45,524 nucleotides of DNA from Desulfotignum sp. (GTDB lineage Bacteria; Desulfobacterota; Desulfobacteria; Desulfobacterales; Desulfobacteraceae), in assembly GCA_011390615.1 (NCBI GenBank), contig JAABSB010000006.1:1-45524 (forward strand). The letters are read 5' to 3'. The notes below the pieces were generated by a model. That model searched no databases and was not told the origin of the DNA. It saw only the letters and a program-made list of their open reading frames with translations. The translations under genes and the position numbers were made by a program. Of the stretch, positions 10,603-20,100 are shown piece after piece (position 1 is the first letter of the stretch; every line of letters begins with the position of its first letter).

Positions 10603-11055
10603 ATGAATGAGAACAAACGCAATTTTTATGTGGGTATCTTTGTCATTATCGGCATACTCTGCAGTGGATACCTGATCATTGTAATGGGAGATCTATCGGT
10701 TTTTTTCAAAGACCGGTATACGGTCCATGGATATTTTTCCTCTGCATCGGGTCTCAAAAAAAATGCTGTGGTGGAACTAGCCGGTGTGAAAATCGGTCAT
10801 GTGTCCGCCATCAGTATAGACACACAATTTCTGGTGGCAAAAGTGGTACTGGATATTGACCGGAAAATTGCCATATCCGAAGACAGCATTGCATCAATCA
10901 AAACCGCGGGGATAATCGGTGAGAAATATATTGAAATCTTGCCCGGTGGATCAGATACCGTGCTGGCCCACGGAGATGACATTGAAAACACGGAATCATC
11001 CCTGGATATTGAATCATTGATCAGAAAATTCATTTTCAGTGAAAATGCCTTGTGA
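10603..11055 (+). CDS. mlaD: MlaD-family (MCE domain) substrate-binding protein
   Basis: MNENKRNFYVGIFVIIGILCSGYLIIVMGDL, then VHGYFSSASGLKKNAVVELAGVKIGHV (MCE domain). Track ORF start 10555 is probably too early. Confidence 0.9.
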   Translation: MNENKRNFYVGIFVIIGILCSGYLIIVMGDLSVFFKDRYTVHGYFSSASGLKKNAVVELAGVKIGHVSAISIDTQFLVAKVVLDIDRKIAISEDSIASIKTAGIIGEKYIEILPGGSDTVLAHGDDIENTESSLDIESLIRKFIFSENAL

Positions 11056-11111
11056 TACATCAGGCAACCGGCTGATTCTTCTTAAAACTTTATAAAAGGA
11101 TGTATGACAAT

Positions 11112-11921
11112 ATGAAAAAAGTGTGTCAGGCTCTGTGTATCATTGCTGTTTTAATTTTTGCGGTCACCGTATCCATTGTATGGGGTGATGACGCTGTTTC
11201 CGTATATCAAACTGCGTCACAGCAGGAAAATCCCGATGCGGTATCAGGGGGAGACAACGGTCCTGATGATGATGACCTGTTTGATGCATTTGAAGATGAT
11301 GATGCCCACGATACATCCCGGGTGGCTGATCCCATTTATTATTTTAATTATGCCATGTATACGGTGAATGACAGGCTGTATTTTTATATACTCAAGCCGC
11401 TGGCATCGGGGTATAAAGCGGTTGTGCCCACACCGGCCAGAAGGGGGGTCCGCAATTTTTTCCACAACCTGCTGTTTCCTGTCAGGTTTGTCAATAACCT
11501 GCTCCAGGGAAAACTGCACCAGGCATCGGATGAAATCGGCATATTTCTTGTGAATACAACCGCCGGCGTGCTGGGGTTCAACCAGGTGGCCCAGAAACAC
11601 CTGGATATGCACACAAAAACAGAAGACCTGGGTCAGACCCTGGGAACCTATCACATCACAGAAGGGTTTTATCTGGTACTGCCGTTTTTCGGTCCTTCCA
11701 CCCTGCGGGACACACTGGGCAGGGCAGGGGATTACTTTATCACCCCCCTCAACTATGCAGAACCCTGGGAGCTTGAAACCGGACTTGGCATACTTGATAC
11801 CGTCAACCGGATATCTTTCCGCATCGGTGACTATGAGGACCTGAAAGCGGCATCCCTTGATCCATATACCGCCATCAAAAATGCCTATATCCAGAACAGA
11901 AGATCACAGGTCAATAAGTGA
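11112..11921 (+). CDS. mlaA: MlaA/VacJ-family protein
   Basis: DPIYYFNYAMYTVNDRLYFYILKPLASGYKAVVPTPARRGVRNFFHNLLFPVRFVNNLLQGK is a VacJ/MlaA signature; N-terminal signal-like segment. Confidence 0.92.
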   Translation: MKKVCQALCIIAVLIFAVTVSIVWGDDAVSVYQTASQQENPDAVSGGDNGPDDDDLFDAFEDDDAHDTSRVADPIYYFNYAMYTVNDRLYFYILKPLASGYKAVVPTPARRGVRNFFHNLLFPVRFVNNLLQGKLHQASDEIGIFLVNTTAGVLGFNQVAQKHLDMHTKTEDLGQTLGTYHITEGFYLVLPFFGPSTLRDTLGRAGDYFITPLNYAEPWELETGLGILDTVNRISFRIGDYEDLKAASLDPYTAIKNAYIQNRRSQVNK

Positions 11922-12726
11922 CAGGGAACAGATCGTTACGGCGGGAAGGCAGAAAGTAGCGCATTCTGTGGGACCGGACATGGTGCAGCTGAGCCGGATC
12001 AAGATCCACAACATGCAGGTGATTTTTTTGGGCCATGGACCTGGAAACAAGATTTCCGTCAGGACCGATAAAAAGAGACAGCCCGGGGAAATGCAATCCA
12101 GCACCATTGTCTCCGGCCTGGTTCACTGCAGCGATAAAAACCCCGTTGTCAAAAGCCCGGGCCGGCAGATGCCGCATCCAGGACCTGTGTTTTTCCAGGG
12201 GCGTTCCTCTGGGCGATGCATGGGGCAGGACAATAAGGTCCGCACCCTGGATGGCCATGGCGGTGGATAATTCCGGAAAGTGCGCATCATAGCATAACTG
12301 GATGCCGAATGTGATGCCGGCATGTGAAAACACTGGAATTTTGCATCCAGGGGAAAAAATTTCCTGTTCACTGGGCGGGATGTGCAGTTTTCGGTATGTG
12401 CCATGGGTTGTGCCGGGAATAAACACGAGATGGGATGCAAAGGTCTTTCCGGCATCGGCTTTTTCAGCCATTCCTGCCAGGATTGCCAGATTCAGCTGAT
12501 CTGAGATCTTTTGAAATTTTTTGATCAGAAGGGTATCAATGGTTCTGGCATAATCTGCAATGTTGCGGCCGGTGCCGTAACCGGTGAGGTTCATCTCCGG
12601 AAGCACCACCATGTCAGCCTTTTTTTGGGCTGCCCTGGAGATGAGACCAAGGCAGTTGTTCATATTTTCATCCCATCTGCCCACGCGGCACGTGATGGCC
12701 CCGAGGCAGATTCTCACCCGCTTCAC
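11911..12726 (-). CDS. Carbon-nitrogen hydrolase (nitrilase superfamily)
   Basis: 271 aa; VVLPEMNLTGYG, YRKLHIPPSEQEIFSPG, GIQLCYDAHFPELS (Glu-Lys-Cys triad). Confidence 0.88.
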   Translation of the reverse strand: MKRVRICLGAITCRVGRWDENMNNCLGLISRAAQKKADMVVLPEMNLTGYGTGRNIADYARTIDTLLIKKFQKISDQLNLAILAGMAEKADAGKTFASHLVFIPGTTHGTYRKLHIPPSEQEIFSPGCKIPVFSHAGITFGIQLCYDAHFPELSTAMAIQGADLIVLPHASPRGTPLEKHRSWMRHLPARAFDNGVFIAAVNQAGDNGAGLHFPGLSLFIGPDGNLVSRSMAQKNHLHVVDLDPAQLHHVRSHRMRYFLPSRRNDLFPVTY

Positions 12727-13178
12727 AGCTTGAAATTGGCGGAAATTTTAAAGACCCGGGTGGCCGGCAGATTCAGGATGGGATGTACCCCGGTTTTTCG
12801 GGATATCTCATCAAGACGGGCCTGGATCAGTTCCCGGGATGGGGCGATAAAGGTAAACCAGATGTTGAAGGCATGTTCCCGCATGTAATTGTGGGTAACC
12901 CCGGGGTATGCATTGACAGTGTGGGTAAAGAGATCGATTTTTTCATCTGCAACCTTTGCCGTACACAGGGTGGAAAAATAACCGAGCCGGTCCGGGCTGA
13001 AATTACCGCCGATGCGCCGGATAAGAGATTTTTCCTTCATCAGGCGAATCCGGTCCATGAGCCCATCTTCAGTTAATCCCAGCTGCCGGGCAAGCACCCT
13101 GTATGGCCTGGCATCAATGGGAAAATCAAGCTGAATCGTGTTGAGAATGGCTTTGCTGGTGTCGTCAATGGCGGTCAT
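12723..13178 (-). CDS. Siroheme decarboxylase subunit (AhbA/AhbB, Lrp/AsnC-like)
   Basis: 151 aa; N-terminal HTH (AILNTIQLDFPIDARPYRVLARQLGLTEDGL), IRRIGGNFSPDRLGYFSTLC, GVTHNYMREHAFNIWFTFIAPS; 4-bp ATGA overlap with the downstream nitrilase gene. Confidence 0.83.
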   Translation of the reverse strand: MTAIDDTSKAILNTIQLDFPIDARPYRVLARQLGLTEDGLMDRIRLMKEKSLIRRIGGNFSPDRLGYFSTLCTAKVADEKIDLFTHTVNAYPGVTHNYMREHAFNIWFTFIAPSRELIQARLDEISRKTGVHPILNLPATRVFKISANFKL

Positions 13179-13225
13179 TGGATCACTTTCCTAAAAACGG
13201 GACAGGCGTAAAAGATGTATGAAAC

Positions 13226-13262
13226 AAAAAAAGGCCCTGTTTCATGCAAAACAGAGCCTTTT
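13226..13262 (-). terminator. Rho-independent terminator of dsrC
   Basis: On the minus strand: AAGGCTCTGTTT-TGCATG-AAACAGGGCCTT followed by a T run, about 35 bp past the dsrC stop. Confidence 0.8.
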
Positions 13263-13296
13263 CAAACAAATCACAACCAATTAGAAATGGTATGAA

Positions 13297-13614
13297 TTAT
13301 ACACATCCGGTCGGCTTGGGCAGACCGGCCATTTTACAGGCGCCTTTACCCGGGCCTGAGGGGAACAGTTCATAGATGTGTTTGAGTTTGAATTTGGTGA
13401 GTTTGGAAAGTACCCGCACCATCGGGGCAATACCGTTTTTCTCATAATAGTCCTGGAGCACTTTCACCAGCTGCCAGTGCTCGTCAGTCATCTCTTCAAT
13501 TCCTTCCTGTGTCTTGACATATTCCACCCACTCTTCTGAGTAAGAATTATAATCAAGAAGGAATCCATCTTCATCTATTTCAAATGTTTTCCCGTTGAAT
13601 TCTACTGTTGCCAT
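13297..13614 (-). CDS. dsrC: DsrC/TusE-family dissimilatory sulfite reductase partner protein
   Basis: 105 aa from MATVEFNGKTFEIDEDGFL; C-terminus GACKMAGLPKPTGCV retains both conserved Cys (C-x10-C); AGGAGG Shine-Dalgarno upstream. Track start (13683) extends too far. Confidence 0.95.
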   Translation of the reverse strand: MATVEFNGKTFEIDEDGFLLDYNSYSEEWVEYVKTQEGIEEMTDEHWQLVKVLQDYYEKNGIAPMVRVLSKLTKFKLKHIYELFPSGPGKGACKMAGLPKPTGCV

Positions 13615-13708
13615 GTAAACTTTCCTCCTGTAAATAATAATTTTTTTTACTATCAATTTTAAGACATACTGTCTTGGCTTCATGGTCTGCTATAATAATT
13701 GACCACTA

Positions 13709-13737
13709 ACCATATCTTAGCAACCCTGGCTTGTCAA
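13709..13737 (-). promoter_or_regulatory. Putative sigma70-type promoter of dsrC
   Basis: Minus strand TTGACA (13737-13732), 17-bp spacer, TATGGT (13714-13709), upstream of the dsrC start at 13614. Confidence 0.55.
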
Positions 13738-13788
13738 CAAAGAATCATGCCTGATTGCAAAAAAAAAGGCCTTTTCCGTGCAAAGGAT

Positions 13789-14634
13789 TTAATACTCTTT
13801 CGGGGTCTGGTTTATCTGTTCAAGGGTAAAAACCGGTCCGTCTTTGCACACCAGTTCCTTTCCGATATTGCACCGGCCGCACATGCCGATACCGCACTTC
13901 ATTCTGTTTTCCAGGGACATGATTATCTGGTGTTCCTGGTATCCCAGCTTTGTCAGTGCCGGCTGGGTAAATTTGATCATGATGGGCGGTCCGCACACAA
14001 TGGCATAGGTGTCCTCATCCGCTGGAGGGGCATTTTTTTCCACCACCTGGGGTACGAATCCGGTATGGTATTGCCATTCCGGGTCATCAGTACCATCCAC
14101 TGTGATATGCATATTGATGTCATCGCGTTTTTCCCAGTCAAACAGCTCTTCTCTGTACAGCAGCATACCGGGTGACCTGGCACCGTACACCACGTCTATG
14201 TTTTTGAACCTGGACCGGTTGGCAGGGTCCAGCATGTAGACAATGGACGATCGCAGGGTGGTAAAGGCAAATCCGCCGCCGATGATGACCACGTTCTTGT
14301 TTTCCAGTTTTTCCCAGGGATACCAATTGCCCAGCGGCCCCCGGATGCCCATGATATCTCCCTTTTTCATGTTGTGAAGATGGGTAGTGACCATGCCGGT
14401 TCTGAAAACGGTGAATTTGACAAAACCTTTTTCCACCGGTGATGAGGCAATGCCGATGGGAATTTCTCCCACACCCGGTATGGAAAGTTCGGCAAACTGG
14501 CCGGCCTTGTAGGCGAATTTTTCTTCATCTGCAGGATTTTGAAAAACAAAGGTAAAGGTTTTCAGGGACTTGTCTTCCGTTGCCACTTCGATATCATCAA
14601 TGCGAACCGGATACGGTACATAAGGGTTTTCCAT
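13789..14634 (-). CDS. flxA: FAD/NAD(P)H-binding oxidoreductase subunit FlxA-like
   Basis: 281 aa; ferredoxin-reductase-like fold motifs (AGQFAELSIPGVGEIPIGIAS, GPLGNWYPWE, IIGGGFAFTTLRS), C-terminal CGIGMCGRCNIG [2Fe-2S] motif. Confidence 0.85.
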   Translation of the reverse strand: MENPYVPYPVRIDDIEVATEDKSLKTFTFVFQNPADEEKFAYKAGQFAELSIPGVGEIPIGIASSPVEKGFVKFTVFRTGMVTTHLHNMKKGDIMGIRGPLGNWYPWEKLENKNVVIIGGGFAFTTLRSSIVYMLDPANRSRFKNIDVVYGARSPGMLLYREELFDWEKRDDINMHITVDGTDDPEWQYHTGFVPQVVEKNAPPADEDTYAIVCGPPIMIKFTQPALTKLGYQEHQIIMSLENRMKCGIGMCGRCNIGKELVCKDGPVFTLEQINQTPKEY

Positions 14635-14659
14635 ATCATTTCTCCTTGGTGTTCGCTAT

Positions 14660-15712
14660 TTACTTGCTCTCATAATTATTCATAATTGTGCACACTTCCC
14701 GGATGTCGATATTCACCGGACAGCTGGCAACGCACCTGCCGCATCCCACACACATGATGCCCTGGTCATATTTGTCCACAAAATATTTCAATTTGTGCAT
14801 GAACCGCTGCCTGACCCGCTGCACCTTGGATCCTCTGGGGTTGTGACCGGATGCATGGTGGGTGAACAACGGAGACATGCAGGTATCCCAGTTTCGAAAC
14901 CTTACTGCTGTCTTGTGTTTGGTTTCATCCTGGATATCAAAACACCAGCAGGTGGGGCACACAAATGTGCAGGTGCCGCAGTTGATGCAGGAAAATGCCA
15001 CATCATCCCAGAAAGGGGCTTCATACAGATCCAGAATCGATTTTTCAGAAAGCTGGTCCGTGTCAACAGAGGTAATATTTTTTTCCGCCTCTTTTCTGAG
15101 AATATCGAACAGGGACTGGCTTTCCGCAGCATCAGCCCTGGTATCAAATCCGCAGGCCCCAGCCCAGGTTTCCCCTTTTTCGGTCAGGATCTTGGCCAGG
15201 TATCTGTCATCCAGATCCGCCATTAAGACATCCAGTCCTTCTTCACTGAAAGGTCCGCATCCGGTGGATGTGGAAAAATCACAGGGACCTGGGTGGTTCA
15301 CCCCCAGTCCCACAAAGGTGGTGGCTGCATAGGCCTCACACCAGTAAGGATCCTGATAATCCGGGTTGTCAAAATTCAACTTGACCAGAAGGATGGCCCT
15401 GGCATCATAGGGCCGGATCCCCAGAACCACCCGGGGGGTATCATCTTTTTTCACCGGCTTCATGACGTGGTGGTCTTCTATGGATGCATCCAGGGTTGCT
15501 GTCAGCATTTTTTGTGTCTGGGGAAAAAGCACAGACTTCGGGGACATGACCGTAACACCCGCATCCATCAGGGGATGGACATCCGGGGCCAGCGGTTTTA
15601 TCTGGCAGCCGTTTTCGTCCTGGACAGGGCCGAAAACCTGATAGGTTTCTCTGGATTTGTCTATCCCCGTGGTCCAGTCCTTTTTATCGATTGTTATGAA
15701 ATTCATATGCAT
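14660..15712 (-). CDS. flxB: 4Fe-4S dicluster protein, FlxB-like (AsrA-like)
   Basis: 350 aa; CINCGTCTFVCPTCWCFDIQ and CVGCGRCVASCPVNIDIREV motifs; position in the cluster. Confidence 0.75.
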   Translation of the reverse strand: MHMNFITIDKKDWTTGIDKSRETYQVFGPVQDENGCQIKPLAPDVHPLMDAGVTVMSPKSVLFPQTQKMLTATLDASIEDHHVMKPVKKDDTPRVVLGIRPYDARAILLVKLNFDNPDYQDPYWCEAYAATTFVGLGVNHPGPCDFSTSTGCGPFSEEGLDVLMADLDDRYLAKILTEKGETWAGACGFDTRADAAESQSLFDILRKEAEKNITSVDTDQLSEKSILDLYEAPFWDDVAFSCINCGTCTFVCPTCWCFDIQDETKHKTAVRFRNWDTCMSPLFTHHASGHNPRGSKVQRVRQRFMHKLKYFVDKYDQGIMCVGCGRCVASCPVNIDIREVCTIMNNYESK

Positions 15713-15724
15713 ACCTTTATTTGT

Positions 15725-16681
15725 TTACTTGATAAAATCATTGGGATCATCCGGACTGTATACATCCAGGGGTGGACGTTTTTCCATGTCCAGGCCCGCT
15801 TCCCAGCCAAAGAGCTCCAGAGCGTCTTTATTGAGCTTACGGGTGAAATCCCTGACATTGATTCCCATGGGGCAGGCTTCCACACAGGCACCGCAGTCCG
15901 TACACCTGCCAGCACAGTGAAAGGCCCGCAGAAAATGAAAGGTATTGATATCAGTCTTGTCCTGGCCCTTGCCCACCCACTGGGGAGAAGATTCATCCAC
16001 AAAACAGGTGGGGCAGTAGCACAGGGGACAGGCATTTCTGCATGCATAGCACCGGATGCAGTTTTTGGTCAATTCCTGAAAATGGGCCCACCTGGCTGCC
16101 GGATCCATGGCTGCAATATGGTCCACATCGGCAAAGGGCTGGTCAAGAGACTGCTCTTCAACCGGTTCTGCCGCCATGACGTCAAACACCACCGGGTTGC
16201 GGTGGGTGCAGACCCGGCAGTTATGCCGCAGCACATCTTTTTTGGAAACCTTTTCTTTTTTTTGGGGCGATACAATGGTAAGGGTATCACCATCTTCAAT
16301 GAAATCCGTGATTTCATCTTCAAAAAGGGCGGCAATCTTTCTTTTGTCCACCATGCCGGTGCAGGGGACCCCGATGATATACAGCTGGTCCCGGGACACC
16401 TGGTTTTCCACCATATGGGTGACCAGGTTCCGGGAATCGCATCCTTTTGCCGTTACGGCAATTTTACCCTCTTTTGGTAATACGTCTGACACATAATTGG
16501 CCAGGTTGAGTCCGCAGGTTGCATTGAAAACCAGTTTTGCCACATCCTCTTTGGATGTGACGGCAATGGGGCGGGAGGCCATGGGAATGGAACCCTCGGC
16601 AAACCCGATCACTTTTTGTACTTTCCCTTTGGCAAGCAGGTCTGCACAAATCGTCCTTATTTTTTCTATACAGGTATCCAT
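15725..16681 (-). CDS. flxC: 4Fe-4S protein, FlxC-like
   Basis: 318 aa from MDTCIEKIRTICADLLAKG (start 16681); CIRCYACRNACPLCYCPTCF and CTDCGACVEACPMGINVRDF. The track start (16831) runs into flxD. Confidence 0.75.
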   Translation of the reverse strand: MDTCIEKIRTICADLLAKGKVQKVIGFAEGSIPMASRPIAVTSKEDVAKLVFNATCGLNLANYVSDVLPKEGKIAVTAKGCDSRNLVTHMVENQVSRDQLYIIGVPCTGMVDKRKIAALFEDEITDFIEDGDTLTIVSPQKKEKVSKKDVLRHNCRVCTHRNPVVFDVMAAEPVEEQSLDQPFADVDHIAAMDPAARWAHFQELTKNCIRCYACRNACPLCYCPTCFVDESSPQWVGKGQDKTDINTFHFLRAFHCAGRCTDCGACVEACPMGINVRDFTRKLNKDALELFGWEAGLDMEKRPPLDVYSPDDPNDFIK

Positions 16682-16691
16682 GATATACCCC

Positions 16692-17117
16692 TTATTTGGT
16701 ATAGTCTTTTGCAAATTTTTTATCGGTGTCCAGGGCCCTGACTTTGTCGGATATCTCTTTGACCACATCCACAAACTTGGTGGCTTCGGCAGAGGAGATC
16801 CAGGAAAAATGCAGCCGGTCCCGTTCAACACCCATATGTTCCAGAAGGTTTCCCATCATAGCAAATTTCCGTCTCGCATAGTAATTACCGTCCAGGTAAT
16901 GGCATTCGCCGGGATGTCAGCCGGACACCCATACGGCATCAGCACCCTCCCGGAAAGCGGACAGAATGAATTTGGGGCTCATGCGGCCGGAGCAGGGGAT
17001 CCGGATCACCCGGATATCTGCCGGGTATTCCATCCGGCTCACCCCTGCCAGGTCTGCTGCACCATACGAGCACCAGTTGCACAGAAAACTTACAATTTTT
17101 ATATTATCATCAGCCAT
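16692..17117 (-). CDS. flxD: FlxD/MvhD-family hydrogenase iron-sulfur (delta) subunit, predicted selenoprotein (in-frame TGA at 16917-16919)
   Basis: Read through [144 protein letters not shown]. 141 aa, true stop TAA at 16692-16694. The ORF track shows only the 66-aa N-terminal piece. Confidence 0.92.
16884..16900 (-). promoter_or_regulatory. Putative bacterial SECIS hairpin for flxD
   Basis: Minus strand, 16 nt after TGA: ATTACC-TGGAC-GGTAAT, a perfect 6-bp stem with GG in the loop. Confidence 0.7.
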
Positions 17118-17145
17118 TGATTATATCTCCTTTAGCTTTCTTCAT

Positions 17146-20100
17146 CTAACTTACTTCATCCAGAGCAAAAATCTGTGAAAGAATCTGGTTGGTGTCAAAT
17201 CCCCGCAGATGGATGGCACCGGATCTGCAGGATGCCACGCACAGGCCGCAGCCTTTGCACAGCACAGCATTGACATCCGCCCTGCCTGCAAACCGGCCTT
17301 CAGCCATGAATGACGGGGCGTTGTACGGACAGATGGACACACACACACCACAGGCACTGCATTTTTCCACATCCACGCTGGCAATGGTGCCGGAGGTGAA
17401 CAGGCTGTCTTTTTTGGCCAGCAGGGTCAGGGCCCGGGAAGCGGCAGCCCGTCCCTGGGTAATGGCCTCGTTCACCGGTTTGGGATAGTGGGCGGAACCG
17501 GCAATAAAAACACCGTCTGTGGCAAATTCCGCCGGTCCGAGTTTGGCATGTTTTTCCACAAAAAACCCTTCATCATTCAAGGGCACCTTGAAGAAATTGG
17601 CCAGGCGTTCATCTTTTCTGGGCACCAGGGCCGCAGCCAGGGTGAGCAGGTCCGCATGAATGGTCACAGGCTTGTTCAGCACGTGGTCCGTAAGGGTGAT
17701 CTTGAGACTCTCTTTTTCCACCACCACTTCAGGCTTGTTTTCCACATCATACCGGATAAAAATGACCCCTTTTTCCCTTGCTTCTTTATAGAGCAGTTCC
17801 CGTTCGCCGTAGGTTCTGATATCCCGGTAAAGGATAAACACATCGGTTTCAGGATTTTTTTCCTTCAAGGCAATGGCATTGTCTACAGAATGGGTACAGC
17901 AGACCCGGGAACAATAGGGACGTTGGGGTTCTCTTGATCCCACGCACTGGATGAACACCGCAGACTGCACCGTATCCAGTTTCGGATCATTTTCCTTGAA
18001 CATTCTGTCCAGATCCAGGGTCCTGAGGATTCTGTCATCTTTGCCAAAACTGTATTCAGTGGGTTCAAGGGCCTTTGCACCTGTTGCCAGAACTGCAACC
18101 CCGTGCTCCAGTGCCGTTGTTTTCCCGTTGGTTTTCAGCTGGGAGGTAAAATTTCCCACAAACCCGTCCACCCCTTCCAGGGTGGTATTTGTATGGACAA
18201 CTATCTTGTCATTGGATGTAATTTCCTTGATCAGGGCATCCAGTTCTTGTTGTACATTTTCTCCCTGGGCTGTTTTCCACAACTTCAGGGCCTCGCCCCC
18301 CAGGCAGTCCTTCTTTTCGATGATATGGGTTTCATACCCCTGGGATGCCAGGCTTCTGGCCGCAGTCATACCGGCCAGTCCACCCCCCACCACCATGACC
18401 GAGGCGTTGACATTGATCTTTTCCTCTTTCAGGGGCTGGGCCAGAGCCGCTTTGGCAACCGCCATCCGCACCAGGTCCTTGGCCTTGTCTGTGGCAATGT
18501 CAGGATTGTTCTTGTGGACCCAGGAGTTGTGGTTCCGGATGTTGGTCATTTCAAACAGGTATTTGTTCAACCCTGCGTTTTTCAGGGTTTCCTGGAACAG
18601 CGGCTCATGGGTCTTGGGGGTGCAGGCTGCCACCACGATGCGGTTCAGGCCTTTTTCTTTGATGATTTCCACCATCTTGTCCTGGGCATCCTGGCTGCAT
18701 GCATAGGTGGTTTCTTCAGCCACAGTCACATAGGGCAGGGTGGCGGCATATTCGGTGACATTGGGACAATCCACCACACCGGCAATGTTGGAGCCGCAGT
18801 CGCAGATAAATACCCCGATATTGGGCCGGTCCCCCACCACATTTGTTTCCGGCACCGCAGGGAATTCTTTGGTCAGGGTGTTGCGGACCTCAGCCAGGGC
18901 ATCACCGGCAGCCGAAGCCGCAGCAGACGCATCCAGAACCGATTCCGGAATATCTTTGGGATTGTTGAACACCCCTGACACATAAATGCCGTCCCTGGAT
19001 GTGGTCACCGGTTCAAAAGAGGCTGTTTTTGCAAATCCGCTTTCCGTAAGATCAATGTCCAGTTTTTTGGCCAGATCCCTTGTTTCCCGGGAGATCTCAA
19101 GGCCCACAGACAGCACGATCATGTCATAGGTGTCTTTGACAATCTGGCCCATCTCATCCACATACTGGATAAGCAGATCACCGGTTTCCGGATCTTCGGT
19201 GACCGAATGCACCCGGGAACGGATAAAATTGATGCCGTGTTTGTGTTTGGCAGTTTCGTAGTATTTTTCAAACTCCTTACCCGGGGTGCGCATATCCATG
19301 AAAAAAATGGCGCAGTCCAGGTCTTTTCCGGCATGCTCTTTGGCTATGATGGCTTCTTTCACCGCGTACATGCAGCATACTGATGAACAATAGGGATTAT
19401 CGCATTTGTTGACATCCCGGGACCCCACACACTGGAACCAGGCGATCTTTTTGGGGTCCTTGCGCTTTTGTGCCAGCAGTTTGTCTTTTTTCTTTTTGGG
19501 TTGTGCCGGCAGTTTGGGAAATGTGGTCACATGTCCCATGGTGGGGCCGGTGGCGGACAGAATCCGTTCAAACTCCATGGAGGTGACCACGTTGGCAAAA
19601 TTGGCATACTGATAATTGTCAAATTTTGAGGGATCAAAGGGTTTGAACCCGGGTGCCAGGATAATGGACCCGGCAGTAATGGTCAACACTTCCTCTGTCA
19701 TGGTGTAGTCTATGGCATCAGCCGGACAGACCGTTTCACAGGTGCCGCATTTATCCTTGGTCAGCTTCAGACAGACATCCGGATTAATGGCATATTTCAA
19801 GGGCACTGCCTGGGGATATTCCACATAAATGGCGGTTTGTGCTTTGAGATCTGCATTATACTTGTCATCGAATTTACCCGGACATTTTTCCGTACAGGCC
19901 CCGCAGGCAATACAGCGGTCTTCTCTGACGTACCGGGGTTTTTTTAAAATTTCAACGGTAAAATTGCCTTTTTCACCGGAGATGTTTTTGACTTCAGAAA
20001 GGGTTAAAAGCTCTATGTTTAAATGCCGGCCGACCTCGACCAGTGTGGGTGAGATAATTCACATGGCACAGTCATTGGTTGGAAACGTCTTGTCCAGCTG

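Noticed and set aside
15293-16480. 395-aa plus-strand ORF opposite flxB/flxC
   Set aside because: Antisense shadow of well-supported coding sequence; composition rich in His/Gly/Phe with no recognisable domain.
17951-18978. Plus-strand ORFs of 251 and 291 aa opposite hdrA
   Set aside because: Antisense to conserved hdrA; the two overlap each other in different frames and show no motif.
16917-20061. The two in-frame TGAs as frameshifts, sequencing errors or pseudogenization
   Set aside because: Frame is unchanged on both sides, both stops are TGA at family Cys/Sec positions, and each has a downstream hairpin. Two random nonsense mutations landing this way is unlikely.
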